From CAHJXF01 sp038240015 (GTDB lineage: Bacteria > Pseudomonadota > Gammaproteobacteria > Burkholderiales > Burkholderiaceae_D), in the NCBI GenBank assembly GCA_038240015.1, contig JBBSEF010000079.1, forward strand, positions 1-13,111: DNA of 13,111 nt, read 5' to 3'. The position numbers and the translations under genes were made by a program. The notes beneath the pieces were generated by a model. That model had not been told where the DNA came from, did no database searches, and saw only the letters and a list, made by a program, of their open reading frames with translations. Below are positions 7,687 through 13,111 of the stretch, one piece after another (position 1 is the stretch's first letter; the number at the start of each line of letters is the position of its first letter).

Positions 7687-9113
7687 CGATCGCCGCGGCA
7701 TTGCTCGCAGTCACGGCGTGCACCGTCGGTCCCGACTTCAAGCGCCCCGAGGTCGCAACGCCCGCGAGCTTCAAGGAGAACCAGGGATGGACGCTCGCGC
7801 AGCCTGCCGACGAGTTGCCACGCGGCAAATGGTGGGAGATCTACGACGATCCGGATCTCAATGCGCTGGTCGAGCAGGTTGCAATCAGCAATCAAAGCGT
7901 CGCGCAGGCCGAGGCCTCGTATCGCGCAGCGACCGCGCTGGTCGATGCAGCACGCGCCAGTTATTTTCCGATCATCTCGGCCGATGCGTCGCTCTCGCGC
8001 TCGGGCGGCGGGAGGTCTAGCGGTCGCGTCAGTGGCATCTCAGGCGCAAATGTCGGCAGCAGCGCCAACACGAGCCGCTCGGTCTCGCTGGCCGCGTCGT
8101 GGGAGATCGACTTGTGGGGCCGCGTGCGTCGTCAGGTCGAATCGCAACGCGCGTCAGCGGACGCGAGCGCGTCGGACCTCGCGGGCATCGTGCTATCGCA
8201 ACAGGCGTCGCTCGCGTCGAGCTATTTCCAGTTGCGCCAGGTCGATGCGCAAAAGCAGTTGCTCGACGACACCATCGCGGCGTATCGGCGCACGCTCGAG
8301 GTCACGCGCAATCGGTATGTCGGCGGCGTATCGGCGAAGGTCGATGTCGCGCAATCCGAGACGCAGTTGAAGACCGCGCAGGTACAGGCGATCGATCTGG
8401 GTGTCGCGCGCGCGCAACTCGAACACGCGATCGCGCTCTTGCTCGGCAAACCCGCGTCCGAGTTTTCGATTCCGGTCACGTCGTGGAAGGCTTTTGCCGA
8501 AAAACGCATGCCGGCGGTTCCTGCGATCGGCGTGCCGTCGCAATTGCTCGAACGTCGTCCCGACGTCGCAAGCGCCGAACGCCGCGTCGCTGCATCCAAC
8601 GCACAGATCGGGGTGGCGAAGGCAGCGTATTTTCCATCGCTAGGCATCTCGGGGTCGGGCGGATTCTCGAGCGCGATTGCAAGCGGTCTGTTCAGCGCGC
8701 CCAATCGCTTCTGGTCGATCGGCCCCGCGCTCGCACAGACCCTGTTCGACGGCGGCTTGCGCCGCGCCCAGACTGCACAAGCGGTCGCGAACTACGACGC
8801 CAATGTCGCGGGCTATCGCGAAACGGTGCTTGCCGGATTCGCCGAAGTCGAAGACCGGCTCGCGTCGCTGCGCATCCTCGAACAAGAAGCCGATGCGCAA
8901 GACGATGCGCTTTCATCAGCGCGTGAATCGCTGGCGCTGACACTCAATCAATACAAGGCGGGCACGGTCAGCTATCTGAACGTGGTGACGGTGCAAGCGA
9001 CTGCACTGGCCAACGAACGCAACGCGGTCTCGATCTTCGGCAGCCGCATGATCGCGAGCGTGGGGTTGGTGCGCGCGCTCGGCGGCGGTTGGAGCGCGAC
9101 GAAAGCCAACTGA
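7671..9113 (+). CDS. RND efflux outer-membrane lipoprotein channel (NodT/OprM/OpmB family)
   Basis: 480-residue outer-membrane factor, the usual length for the family. The N-terminus is a lipoprotein signal with lipobox VTAC and lipidated Cys17, followed directly by TVGPDFKRP, the hallmark of NodT-type channels. Two outer-membrane efflux (OEP) repeats follow, at about residues 60-250 and 270-470. The first contains WEIDLWGRVRRQVE, the second LLERRPDVASAERRVAASNA and AAYFPSLGISG. Near the C-terminus is LTLNQYKAGTVSYLNVV. Such proteins trimerise into a beta-barrel plus alpha-helical tunnel that docks on the adaptor. It is the last gene of the pump operon, ten bases after mdtC, with a good GAGGA site, and makes the system self-contained, unlike E. 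coli MdtABC, which uses TolC. The closest described arrangement is Pseudomonas MuxABC-OpmB. I leave the symbol blank because several family names would fit. Confidence 0.95.
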   Translation: MKIHLSIAAALLAVTACTVGPDFKRPEVATPASFKENQGWTLAQPADELPRGKWWEIYDDPDLNALVEQVAISNQSVAQAEASYRAATALVDAARASYFPIISADASLSRSGGGRSSGRVSGISGANVGSSANTSRSVSLAASWEIDLWGRVRRQVESQRASADASASDLAGIVLSQQASLASSYFQLRQVDAQKQLLDDTIAAYRRTLEVTRNRYVGGVSAKVDVAQSETQLKTAQVQAIDLGVARAQLEHAIALLLGKPASEFSIPVTSWKAFAEKRMPAVPAIGVPSQLLERRPDVASAERRVAASNAQIGVAKAAYFPSLGISGSGGFSSAIASGLFSAPNRFWSIGPALAQTLFDGGLRRAQTAQAVANYDANVAGYRETVLAGFAEVEDRLASLRILEQEADAQDDALSSARESLALTLNQYKAGTVSYLNVVTVQATALANERNAVSIFGSRMIASVGLVRALGGGWSATKAN

Positions 9114-9158
9114 CGCCACAGAAGTCGATCGGCCCGGCGTCAAGATCGGGCATGGCCT

Positions 9159-9851
9159 TCAACCGGCCACCAGACTCGCCGAAATATTGATCGACAACGC
9201 CAAGATGCTCGCGTTGAAGAAGAACGACAGCACCGATTGCGCGAGCACCAGCTTGCGCGTGCCGCGCGTGCCGACCTGGATGTCGGAGGTGGCGAAGGCA
9301 ACCGCGATCGTGAACGAAAAGTACATGAAGTCCCAGTAGTCGGGCTTCAGGTTCGCTTCGGGAAAGATCAGCGTTGCCGCGCCGCGATCCGCCTGGTAGT
9401 ACTCGTGGGCGTAGTGCAGGCCGAAGACGGTTGGAATCAGGAACCACGAACCGAGCACCGTGCTTGCCGCAATCGCGATGTGAAATGATTTGGCGCTCGC
9501 GCTTGATGCGCCTGCCAGCTCGATCACGATCGCGACCAAGCTCATCACGGCCGCGAGCGTGAGGGCGATCAGGATCACATAGCCTTGTTCGTCCTGCTTT
9601 TTCGCGAAGCTCCGCACGTCGCCATCATCGGCGCGCAGCATCATGATCCAGATGACGATCAGGAAAACATAGACTGCGACATTCCAACCGATCAGCACAT
9701 GCATCACCGGATCGCCATCGCGTAGCGGAATCGCGAAGCCCGCAACGATGCCGACCGCAAGCGCGTAGAACAGGCGCGGTCGCGATGCCAAGAGCTTGGG
9801 CAGGGACTTGAGCATGGGTCGAATGGTAAACGCAAGTTCACCTGTTTTCAT
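9159..9851 (-). CDS. DUF1345 family integral membrane protein
   Basis: 230 residues with about six hydrophobic segments: roughly 28-44, 50-72, 90-113, 123-146, 174-190 and 200-228. The family is recognised from GLHYAHEYY (144-152) and PDYWDFMYFSFTIAVAFATS (170-189), which are typical DUF1345 wording. No biochemical function is established for the family, and I do not assign one. Residues 172-223 follow the order pore helix, filter-like turn (TSDIQVG), inner helix seen in two-TM potassium channels, but the GYG signature is missing. The gene lies convergent to the efflux operon (45 bases between stops) and divergent from pcaI (81 bases). The ATG at 9851 has no clear ribosome site. Met13 (codon 9813-9815) may be the true start, because many family members begin just before a basic RPRL-like segment; that product would be 218 residues. 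Confidence 0.85.
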   Translation of the reverse strand: MKTGELAFTIRPMLKSLPKLLASRPRLFYALAVGIVAGFAIPLRDGDPVMHVLIGWNVAVYVFLIVIWIMMLRADDGDVRSFAKKQDEQGYVILIALTLAAVMSLVAIVIELAGASSASAKSFHIAIAASTVLGSWFLIPTVFGLHYAHEYYQADRGAATLIFPEANLKPDYWDFMYFSFTIAVAFATSDIQVGTRGTRKLVLAQSVLSFFFNASILALSINISASLVAG

Positions 9852-9932
9852 GCGCGATCAGGCGGTCGTCGATGATGCAATACTCTCGCACTCGTCTCCC
9901 CGACGGTAGACCCACGACGATATCGACAACGC
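9852..9932. promoter_or_regulatory. 81-base divergent gap between the DUF1345 gene and pcaI
   Basis: Both flanking genes point away from this gap, so it, or the adjoining coding ends, should hold promoters in both directions. I see no convincing -35/-10 pair on either strand. Visible items are the palindrome CGATATCG (9918-9925) and the octamer ATCGACAA at 9922-9929, repeated at 9936-9943 just after the pcaI start. No strong Shine-Dalgarno precedes pcaI. No recognisable PcaQ- or PcaR-type operator could be assigned. The regulatory call rests on gene orientation only. Confidence 0.35.
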
Positions 9933-10628
9933 ATGATCGACAAGATCGTTCACTCCGCAGACGAAGCATTGCGAGACGTCCCCGATGGCGCGACGGTGAT
10001 GATCGGCGGCTTCGGTGCGGCCGGCATGCCGGTGCAATTGATCGATGCTCTGATCGGGCAGGGCGCGCGCGAACTCACCATCGTCAACAACAACGCCGGC
10101 AACGGCGAGACCGGACTGGCGGCATTGCTGAAGGCGCGGCGCGTGAAGAAGATCATCTGCTCGTTTCCGCGCCAGACCGATTCGCAGGTGTTCGATGCCC
10201 TCTATCGCGCAGGCGAGATCGAACTCGAACTGGTGCCGCAAGGCAATCTGGCCGAACGCATACGCGCGGCGGGCGCGGGCATCGGCGGGTTCTTCACTCC
10301 GACCGGCTACGGCACGCCGTTGGCCGAGGGCAAGGAAACCCGCGTGTTCGACGGCAAAGCGATGGTGTTCGAGACCGCGATCCATGCCGACTTCGCGTTG
10401 ATCAAGGCGCGTGCGGCGGATCGCTGGGGCAACCTGGTCTATCGCAAGACCGCGCGCAACTTCGGCCCGGTGATGGCGATGGCCGCGCGCTCTACGGTGG
10501 CGCAGGTCGATGAAGTGGTCGAGCTCGGCGCGTTCGATCCCGAGGTCATCGTCACGCCGGGGATCTTCGTCAAGCGGGTCGTGCGGGTCGTGGTGCATGC
10601 GGGCTCCACGTTGCACGAGGCCGCTTGA
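9933..10628 (+). CDS. pcaI: 3-oxoadipate CoA-transferase subunit A (PcaI)
   Basis: 231 residues, the normal size for the alpha subunit of class I CoA-transferases. PcaI and PcaJ together move CoA from succinyl-CoA to 3-oxoadipate, giving 3-oxoadipyl-CoA for the final thiolase step of the beta-ketoadipate pathway in the cytoplasm. Signatures are GGFGAAGMP (25-33, CoA-binding loop), NNNAGNGETGLAALL (52-66), CSFPRQTDS (76-84), ELVPQGNLAERIRAAGAGIG (99-118) and ADRWGNLVYRKTARNFGPVM. These point to PcaI/CatI rather than the acetoacetate (ScoA/AtoD) relatives, although that distinction is by residue pattern only. It is the first gene of the pcaIJHG run. The start is chosen by alignment (MIDKI...); the ribosome site is weak. 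Its 3' end overlaps a 14-base tandem repeat. Confidence 0.92.
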   Translation: MIDKIVHSADEALRDVPDGATVMIGGFGAAGMPVQLIDALIGQGARELTIVNNNAGNGETGLAALLKARRVKKIICSFPRQTDSQVFDALYRAGEIELELVPQGNLAERIRAAGAGIGGFFTPTGYGTPLAEGKETRVFDGKAMVFETAIHADFALIKARAADRWGNLVYRKTARNFGPVMAMAARSTVAQVDEVVELGAFDPEVIVTPGIFVKRVVRVVVHAGSTLHEAA

Positions 10629-10642
10629 ACGAGGCGGCTTGA
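10615..10642 (+). repeat. 14-base tandem duplication across the pcaI stop
   Basis: ACGAGGCCGCTTGA (10615-10628) is followed at once by ACGAGGCGGCTTGA (10629-10642), with one mismatch. The first copy carries the pcaI stop. The second supplies GAGG (10631-10634) ten bases before the pcaJ ATG, plus a spare out-of-frame TGA. The duplication appears to have spaced pcaI from pcaJ and given pcaJ its ribosome site. Confidence 0.8.
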
Positions 10643-10644
10643 AC

Positions 10645-11298
10645 ATGGCTTTCACAAGACGAACCCGCGACGAGATCGCTGCGCGCGTTGCCAACGACAT
10701 TCCGGACGGCGCAATCGTCAACCTCGGCATCGGCCTGCCCACGCGGGTTGCCAATTTCTTGCCCCCAGATCGCGAGATCGTCCTGCACAGCGAGAACGGT
10801 CTGCTCGGCATGGGCCCCGCGCCTGCGCCCGGTGAAGAAGACGAAGACCTGATCAACGCGGGCAAGCAGCCCGTCACGATCCGCGCGGGCGCCTCGTACT
10901 TTCATCACGCCGATTCGTTTGCGATGATGCGCGGCGGGCATCTCGACTTCTGCGTGCTCGGCGCGTTCCAGGTGTCGCGCACCGGCGACCTCGCTAACTG
11001 GCACACCGGCGCGCCCGGCGCGATCCCCGCGGTCGGCGGCGCGATGGACCTCGCGATCGGCGCGCGACATGTCTACGTGATGATGGAACACCTGACACGC
11101 GAAGGGCAGAGCAAGATCGTCGAGCGTTGCACCTATCCGTTGACCGGTATCGGATGCGTGGAGCGCATCTACACCGATCTCGCGACGCTGGACATCGGCG
11201 ACCACGGCGTGATCGTGCGCGATCTGGTCGATGGTCTGGCATTCGATGAACTTCAACGCATCACCGGCATATCGTTGTTGCGAGCTGGTGTCGAATAG
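10645..11298 (+). CDS. pcaJ: 3-oxoadipate CoA-transferase subunit B (PcaJ)
   Basis: 217 residues, the usual length of the beta subunit. It carries the catalytic glutamate of class I CoA-transferases, Glu50 in the motif HSENGLLGMGPAP, which forms the glutamyl-CoA thioester during catalysis. Other family marks are GIGLPTRVANFLP (28-40), GASYFHHADSFAMMRGGHLD, LGAFQVSRTGDLANW and GGAMDLAIGARHVYVMMEHL. The open frame extends upstream inside pcaI to an ATG at 10510, but those 45 residues are low-complexity Ser/Arg out-of-frame pcaI sequence. The true start at 10645 matches family N-termini (TRDEIAARVA) and has GAGG ten bases upstream. It works with PcaI as a heteromer. It is 16 bases downstream of pcaI and 14 bases ahead of pcaH, so co-transcription is expected. 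Confidence 0.93.
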   Translation: MAFTRRTRDEIAARVANDIPDGAIVNLGIGLPTRVANFLPPDREIVLHSENGLLGMGPAPAPGEEDEDLINAGKQPVTIRAGASYFHHADSFAMMRGGHLDFCVLGAFQVSRTGDLANWHTGAPGAIPAVGGAMDLAIGARHVYVMMEHLTREGQSKIVERCTYPLTGIGCVERIYTDLATLDIGDHGVIVRDLVDGLAFDELQRITGISLLRAGVE

Positions 11299-11312
11299 AC
11301 CGGAGTGACCGG

Positions 11313-12014
11313 ATGAACCCATTGGTTTCCTATCGCAAGCACCGAGCGGGCACGCAGCCGCCGTATCTCGTCGAGGCGTACGCCTCTACACACAAGCGCG
11401 CGCCGTCGCAGTCGCCAATCGAGGCACCCCAGACCTTGTCGGAGATCACCGGCCCGCGCTTCGGTCGTGCGGCGCTCCGATCGGGCGAACAGGACCTCAC
11501 GCAATGTAACGGCGGCGCCGCGGTCGGCGAGCGCATCGTCGTCGGAGGGCGCATCTTCGACGAAGACGGCCAGCCGGTGCGCGATGCACTCATCGAGATC
11601 TGGCAGGCGAATGCCGCGGGTCGCTACGTGCATGCGGGCGATCAGCACGACGCGCCGCTCGATCCGCATTTTTCCGGCATGGGTGCGACCGTCAGCGATC
11701 ACGAGGGGCGCTATCGCTTCATGACGATCAAACCCGGCGCCTATCCATGGCGCAATCATCACAACGCGTGGCGGCCCGCGCACATTCATTTCTCGCTGTT
11801 CGGCAACGCGTATGCCCAGCGGCTGGTCACGCAGATGTATTTTCCGGGCGATCCGCTGATGGCTTTCGATCCGATCTTCAACAGCACCACCGATCGCGCG
11901 GCACGCGAACGCCTGATCGCGGCTTTCGATTGGGATGCGACCGAAGCCGAATACGCGCTCGGCTATCGCTTCGACATCGTTCTGCGCGGTCGCGAGCAGA
12001 CGCCGATGGAATGA
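11313..12014 (+). CDS. pcaH: Protocatechuate 3,4-dioxygenase beta subunit (PcaH)
   Basis: 233 residues, close to the usual 235-240. This is the iron-binding subunit of the intradiol dioxygenase that cleaves protocatechuate with O2 to 3-carboxy-cis,cis-muconate. The four non-heme Fe(III) ligands are identifiable: Tyr105 (GRYVHAGDQH), Tyr144 (GAYPWRN), His157 and His159 (WRPAHIHFSLFG), corresponding to Tyr408, Tyr447, His460 and His462 in Pseudomonas putida numbering. Arg154 matches the conserved active-site Arg457. The N-terminal segment (about 1-60, with PPYLVEAYASTHKRAPSQ and the LTEITGP-like LSEITGP) is typical of PcaH. GGAG (11302-11305) lies seven bases before the ATG. The stop overlaps the pcaG start, so the two subunits are probably translated in a coupled way. 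All catalytic residues are intact and the enzyme should be active. Confidence 0.96.
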   Translation: MNPLVSYRKHRAGTQPPYLVEAYASTHKRAPSQSPIEAPQTLSEITGPRFGRAALRSGEQDLTQCNGGAAVGERIVVGGRIFDEDGQPVRDALIEIWQANAAGRYVHAGDQHDAPLDPHFSGMGATVSDHEGRYRFMTIKPGAYPWRNHHNAWRPAHIHFSLFGNAYAQRLVTQMYFPGDPLMAFDPIFNSTTDRAARERLIAAFDWDATEAEYALGYRFDIVLRGREQTPME

Positions 12015-12610
12015 CGATGACGATCGCCACCGCGGTTGCAACACCGTCGCAGACCGCAGGCCCGTATCTGCACATCGGCCTCGCGCCGCGCAATTGCGCG
12101 GACGTGGCCTTCGACGGTCGCATCGACCAGGCGAACCGCATCGCGATCGAAGCGCGTGCGATCGATGGCGAGGGCAAGCCATTGCCCGACGGCCTGATCG
12201 AAATCTGGCAGGCCGATACAAACGGTCGTTACGATCATCCGCACGACCCGCGATCTCGCGTGGAAGAAGATGCCCGCAGCGCTTCGGGCTTCGGCCGTGT
12301 GACGATCGATCGGGACGGCGGCTTCGTGTTCACCACCGTCAAGCCCGGTCGCGTGCCTGCGCCCGATGGGTCGATGCAGGCGCCGCACATCGTCATTGCC
12401 TGCTTTGCGCGCGGACTCTTGAAGCATCTGTCGACGCGCATCTACTTCGATGACGAGGCCGAGGCCAATCGCGCAGACTTCGTCCTTGCGCGGGTGCCCG
12501 AAGCGCGCCGCAGCTCGTTGATCGCAACGTCCACGGGATCGGGCCGCTATCGGTGGACTCTGGCGACGCAGGGCTCGCCGGATCGCGAGACCGTGTTTTT
12601 CGATTTCTGA
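12011..12610 (+). CDS. pcaG: Protocatechuate 3,4-dioxygenase alpha subunit (PcaG)
   Basis: 199 residues, matching the usual PcaG length of about 200. It is homologous to PcaH but does not bind iron: the beta-subunit HIH pair is replaced by HIV (His126, Val128), as expected for the alpha subunit, which shapes the substrate pocket in the (alpha-beta) unit. Typical features are TPSQTAGPYLHIGL (11-24, with Tyr19 at the conserved active-site tyrosine), DGLIEIWQADTNGRYDHP (60-77), SGFGRVTID and the RG of CFARGLLKHLSTRIYF (131-146). The ATG at 12011 overlaps the pcaH stop (ATGA). A second in-frame ATG at 12017 (Met3) is an equally good start with a slightly better-spaced purine run. The open frame extends further upstream only as an out-of-frame reading of pcaH. 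It is the last pca gene visible before a 133-base gap. Confidence 0.95.
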   Translation: MTMTIATAVATPSQTAGPYLHIGLAPRNCADVAFDGRIDQANRIAIEARAIDGEGKPLPDGLIEIWQADTNGRYDHPHDPRSRVEEDARSASGFGRVTIDRDGGFVFTTVKPGRVPAPDGSMQAPHIVIACFARGLLKHLSTRIYFDDEAEANRADFVLARVPEARRSSLIATSTGSGRYRWTLATQGSPDRETVFFDF

Positions 12611-12743
12611 TGATCGTCGGTCGCAACGCGCCATCGGTATCAGCGCCTATGGCGTAAACCATCGCTGCGTTGTTAGGGTGCGCGCTGGAGTACGCATTCA
12701 CGGCGTATTCGCCGCGAATTCAAAAATTGCCGAGGAGACCACC
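12611..12743. other. Gap between pcaG and the ABC binding-protein gene, with short inverted repeats
   Basis: 133 non-coding bases. Two small inverted repeats are visible: CGCCAT (12629-12634) with ATGGCG (12649-12654), and a compact hairpin CGGCG-TATT-CGCCG (12701-12714). Neither is followed by a T run, so I do not call an intrinsic terminator. I see no convincing promoter hexamers; TTGTTA near 12670 lacks a good -10 partner. The gap is long compared with the rest of the run, so the transporter gene may have its own promoter. Confidence 0.4.
12732..12737 (+). promoter_or_regulatory. Strong ribosome binding site of the ABC binding-protein gene
   Basis: GAGGAG six bases before the ATG at 12744; the best Shine-Dalgarno in the window. 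It fixes that start and suggests high expression, as is usual for periplasmic binding proteins. Confidence 0.8.
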
Positions 12744-13111
12744 ATGATCCGCTTTCAAAAAAACATCGCCGCGTCGAACGCGGCGCTTGCGTGCGCGGCG
12801 CTGGCATTCGCGACGTTGTTCGCCGCACCCGCACTCGCCGCCGACACCATCAAGGTCGGCATCATCACCGAGATGACCGGCGCGTTCGCCGACTTCGGTC
12901 AGCAGATGACGACCGGCGCCAAGGCCTACATGAAGGAGCACGGCGACACAGTCGCCGGCAAGAAGGTCGAGCTGATCATCAAGGACACGGGCGGCCCCGC
13001 GCCCGAGGTTGCCAAGCGCCTCGCGCAGGAGCTGGTCGTCAAGGACAACGTCGACTTCATCGCCGGCTTCGGTCTCACGCCCAACGCGATGGCGGTCGCG
13101 CCGATCTCGAC
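12744..13111 (+). CDS. Periplasmic substrate-binding protein of a branched-chain-amino-acid-type ABC transporter, 3' end missing
   Basis: The first 122 codons are in the window. An N-terminal Sec signal peptide is clear (basic MIRFQK, a hydrophobic Ala/Leu core, likely cleavage after Ala32 in PALA-AD). The mature start, DTIKVGIITEMTGAFADFGQ, then QMTTGAKAYMKEH, KVELIIKDTGG, PEVAKRLAQELV and VDFIAGFGLTPNAMA, is the standard opening of the LivJ-like type I periplasmic binding fold (Peripla_BP_6). Members bind branched-chain amino acids, amides or aromatic acids, and the ligand cannot be read from this part. Its place right after pcaHG suggests an aromatic acid, like the protocatechuate uptake system PcaMNVWX described in Sinorhizobium meliloti; that is inference. 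Permease and ATPase genes would be expected downstream. Its own gap of 133 bases and strong ribosome site suggest separate or additional transcription. Confidence 0.9.
   Translation, partial: MIRFQKNIAASNAALACAALAFATLFAAPALAADTIKVGIITEMTGAFADFGQQMTTGAKAYMKEHGDTVAGKKVELIIKDTGGPAPEVAKRLAQELVVKDNVDFIAGFGLTPNAMAVAPIS

Noticed and set aside
9114..9169. Possible bidirectional terminator between the convergent channel and DUF1345 genes (TGGCC/GGCCA at 9153-9169)
   Set aside because: The stem is five base pairs with a 7-base loop, it partly lies in coding sequence, and there is no T run on either strand.
10510..10644. An upstream ATG extending pcaJ by 45 residues
   Set aside because: The extra residues are Ser/Arg/Cys-rich and arise from reading pcaI out of frame. 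The start at 10645 fits the family and has a ribosome site.
12011..12610. Loss of the iron-binding histidine pair in the second dioxygenase gene as a sign of decay
   Set aside because: The alpha subunit PcaG normally lacks the metal site; the protein is full length and otherwise conserved.
12701..12714. A hairpin as a possible rho-independent terminator after pcaG
   Set aside because: The stem has only five pairs and no T run follows; it lies close to the next gene's ribosome site.
1..13111. Frequent CGATCG/GCGATCG words across the window
   Set aside because: They seem common but follow naturally from Ile-Ala, Asp-Arg and similar codon pairs at this GC content. I could not count them against expectation, so no claim is made.

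Overview
This window is dense, high-GC bacterial DNA with two complete or near-complete gene blocks on the + strand, separated by one membrane-protein gene on the - strand. Gene content, codon use (G/C-ending codons, frequent TTG for Leu) and a REP-like palindrome built on TTCCCGCGAACGCGGGAA fit a proteobacterium, most likely a betaproteobacterium of the order Burkholderiales. That placement is inference. I cannot name a genus.

Bases 1-9113 hold a tripartite multidrug efflux operon of the MdtABC/MuxABC type: the 3' part of the periplasmic adaptor (mdtA-like, cut by the window edge), two different RND proton antiporters (mdtB-like and mdtC-like, overlapping by 4 bases) and a dedicated outer-membrane lipoprotein channel (NodT/OpmB type). 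The set forms one drug export path from inner membrane to outside. In E. coli the MdtBC pump borrows TolC; here the channel is in the operon, as in Pseudomonas MuxABC-OpmB. Local oddities are a REP-like inverted pair between mdtA and mdtB, a charged tail on MdtA, a low-complexity insert in MdtB, an Asp-rich loop in MdtC and a palindrome over the channel gene's start codon.

Bases 9159-9851 (- strand) encode a DUF1345 membrane protein of unknown function. Its last third looks like the pore-helix/filter/inner-helix layout of small potassium channels, without the TVGYG filter.

Bases 9933-12610 hold four genes of the protocatechuate branch of the beta-ketoadipate pathway, tightly packed: pcaI and pcaJ (3-oxoadipate CoA-transferase subunits), then pcaH and pcaG (protocatechuate 3,4-dioxygenase beta and alpha). 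PcaHG opens the protocatechuate ring to 3-carboxymuconate; PcaIJ activates 3-oxoadipate with CoA from succinyl-CoA. The intermediate steps (pcaB, pcaC, pcaD) and the final thiolase (pcaF) are not in this window. From 12744 to the end runs the start of a secreted branched-chain-amino-acid-type ABC transporter binding protein, plausibly for an aromatic acid feeding this pathway.

No rRNA, tRNA, CRISPR array, transposase or integrase is visible. No gap between genes exceeds 135 bases. I see no wholly new system; the most open items are the DUF1345 protein, the REP-like pair and the palindrome at 7667-7686.
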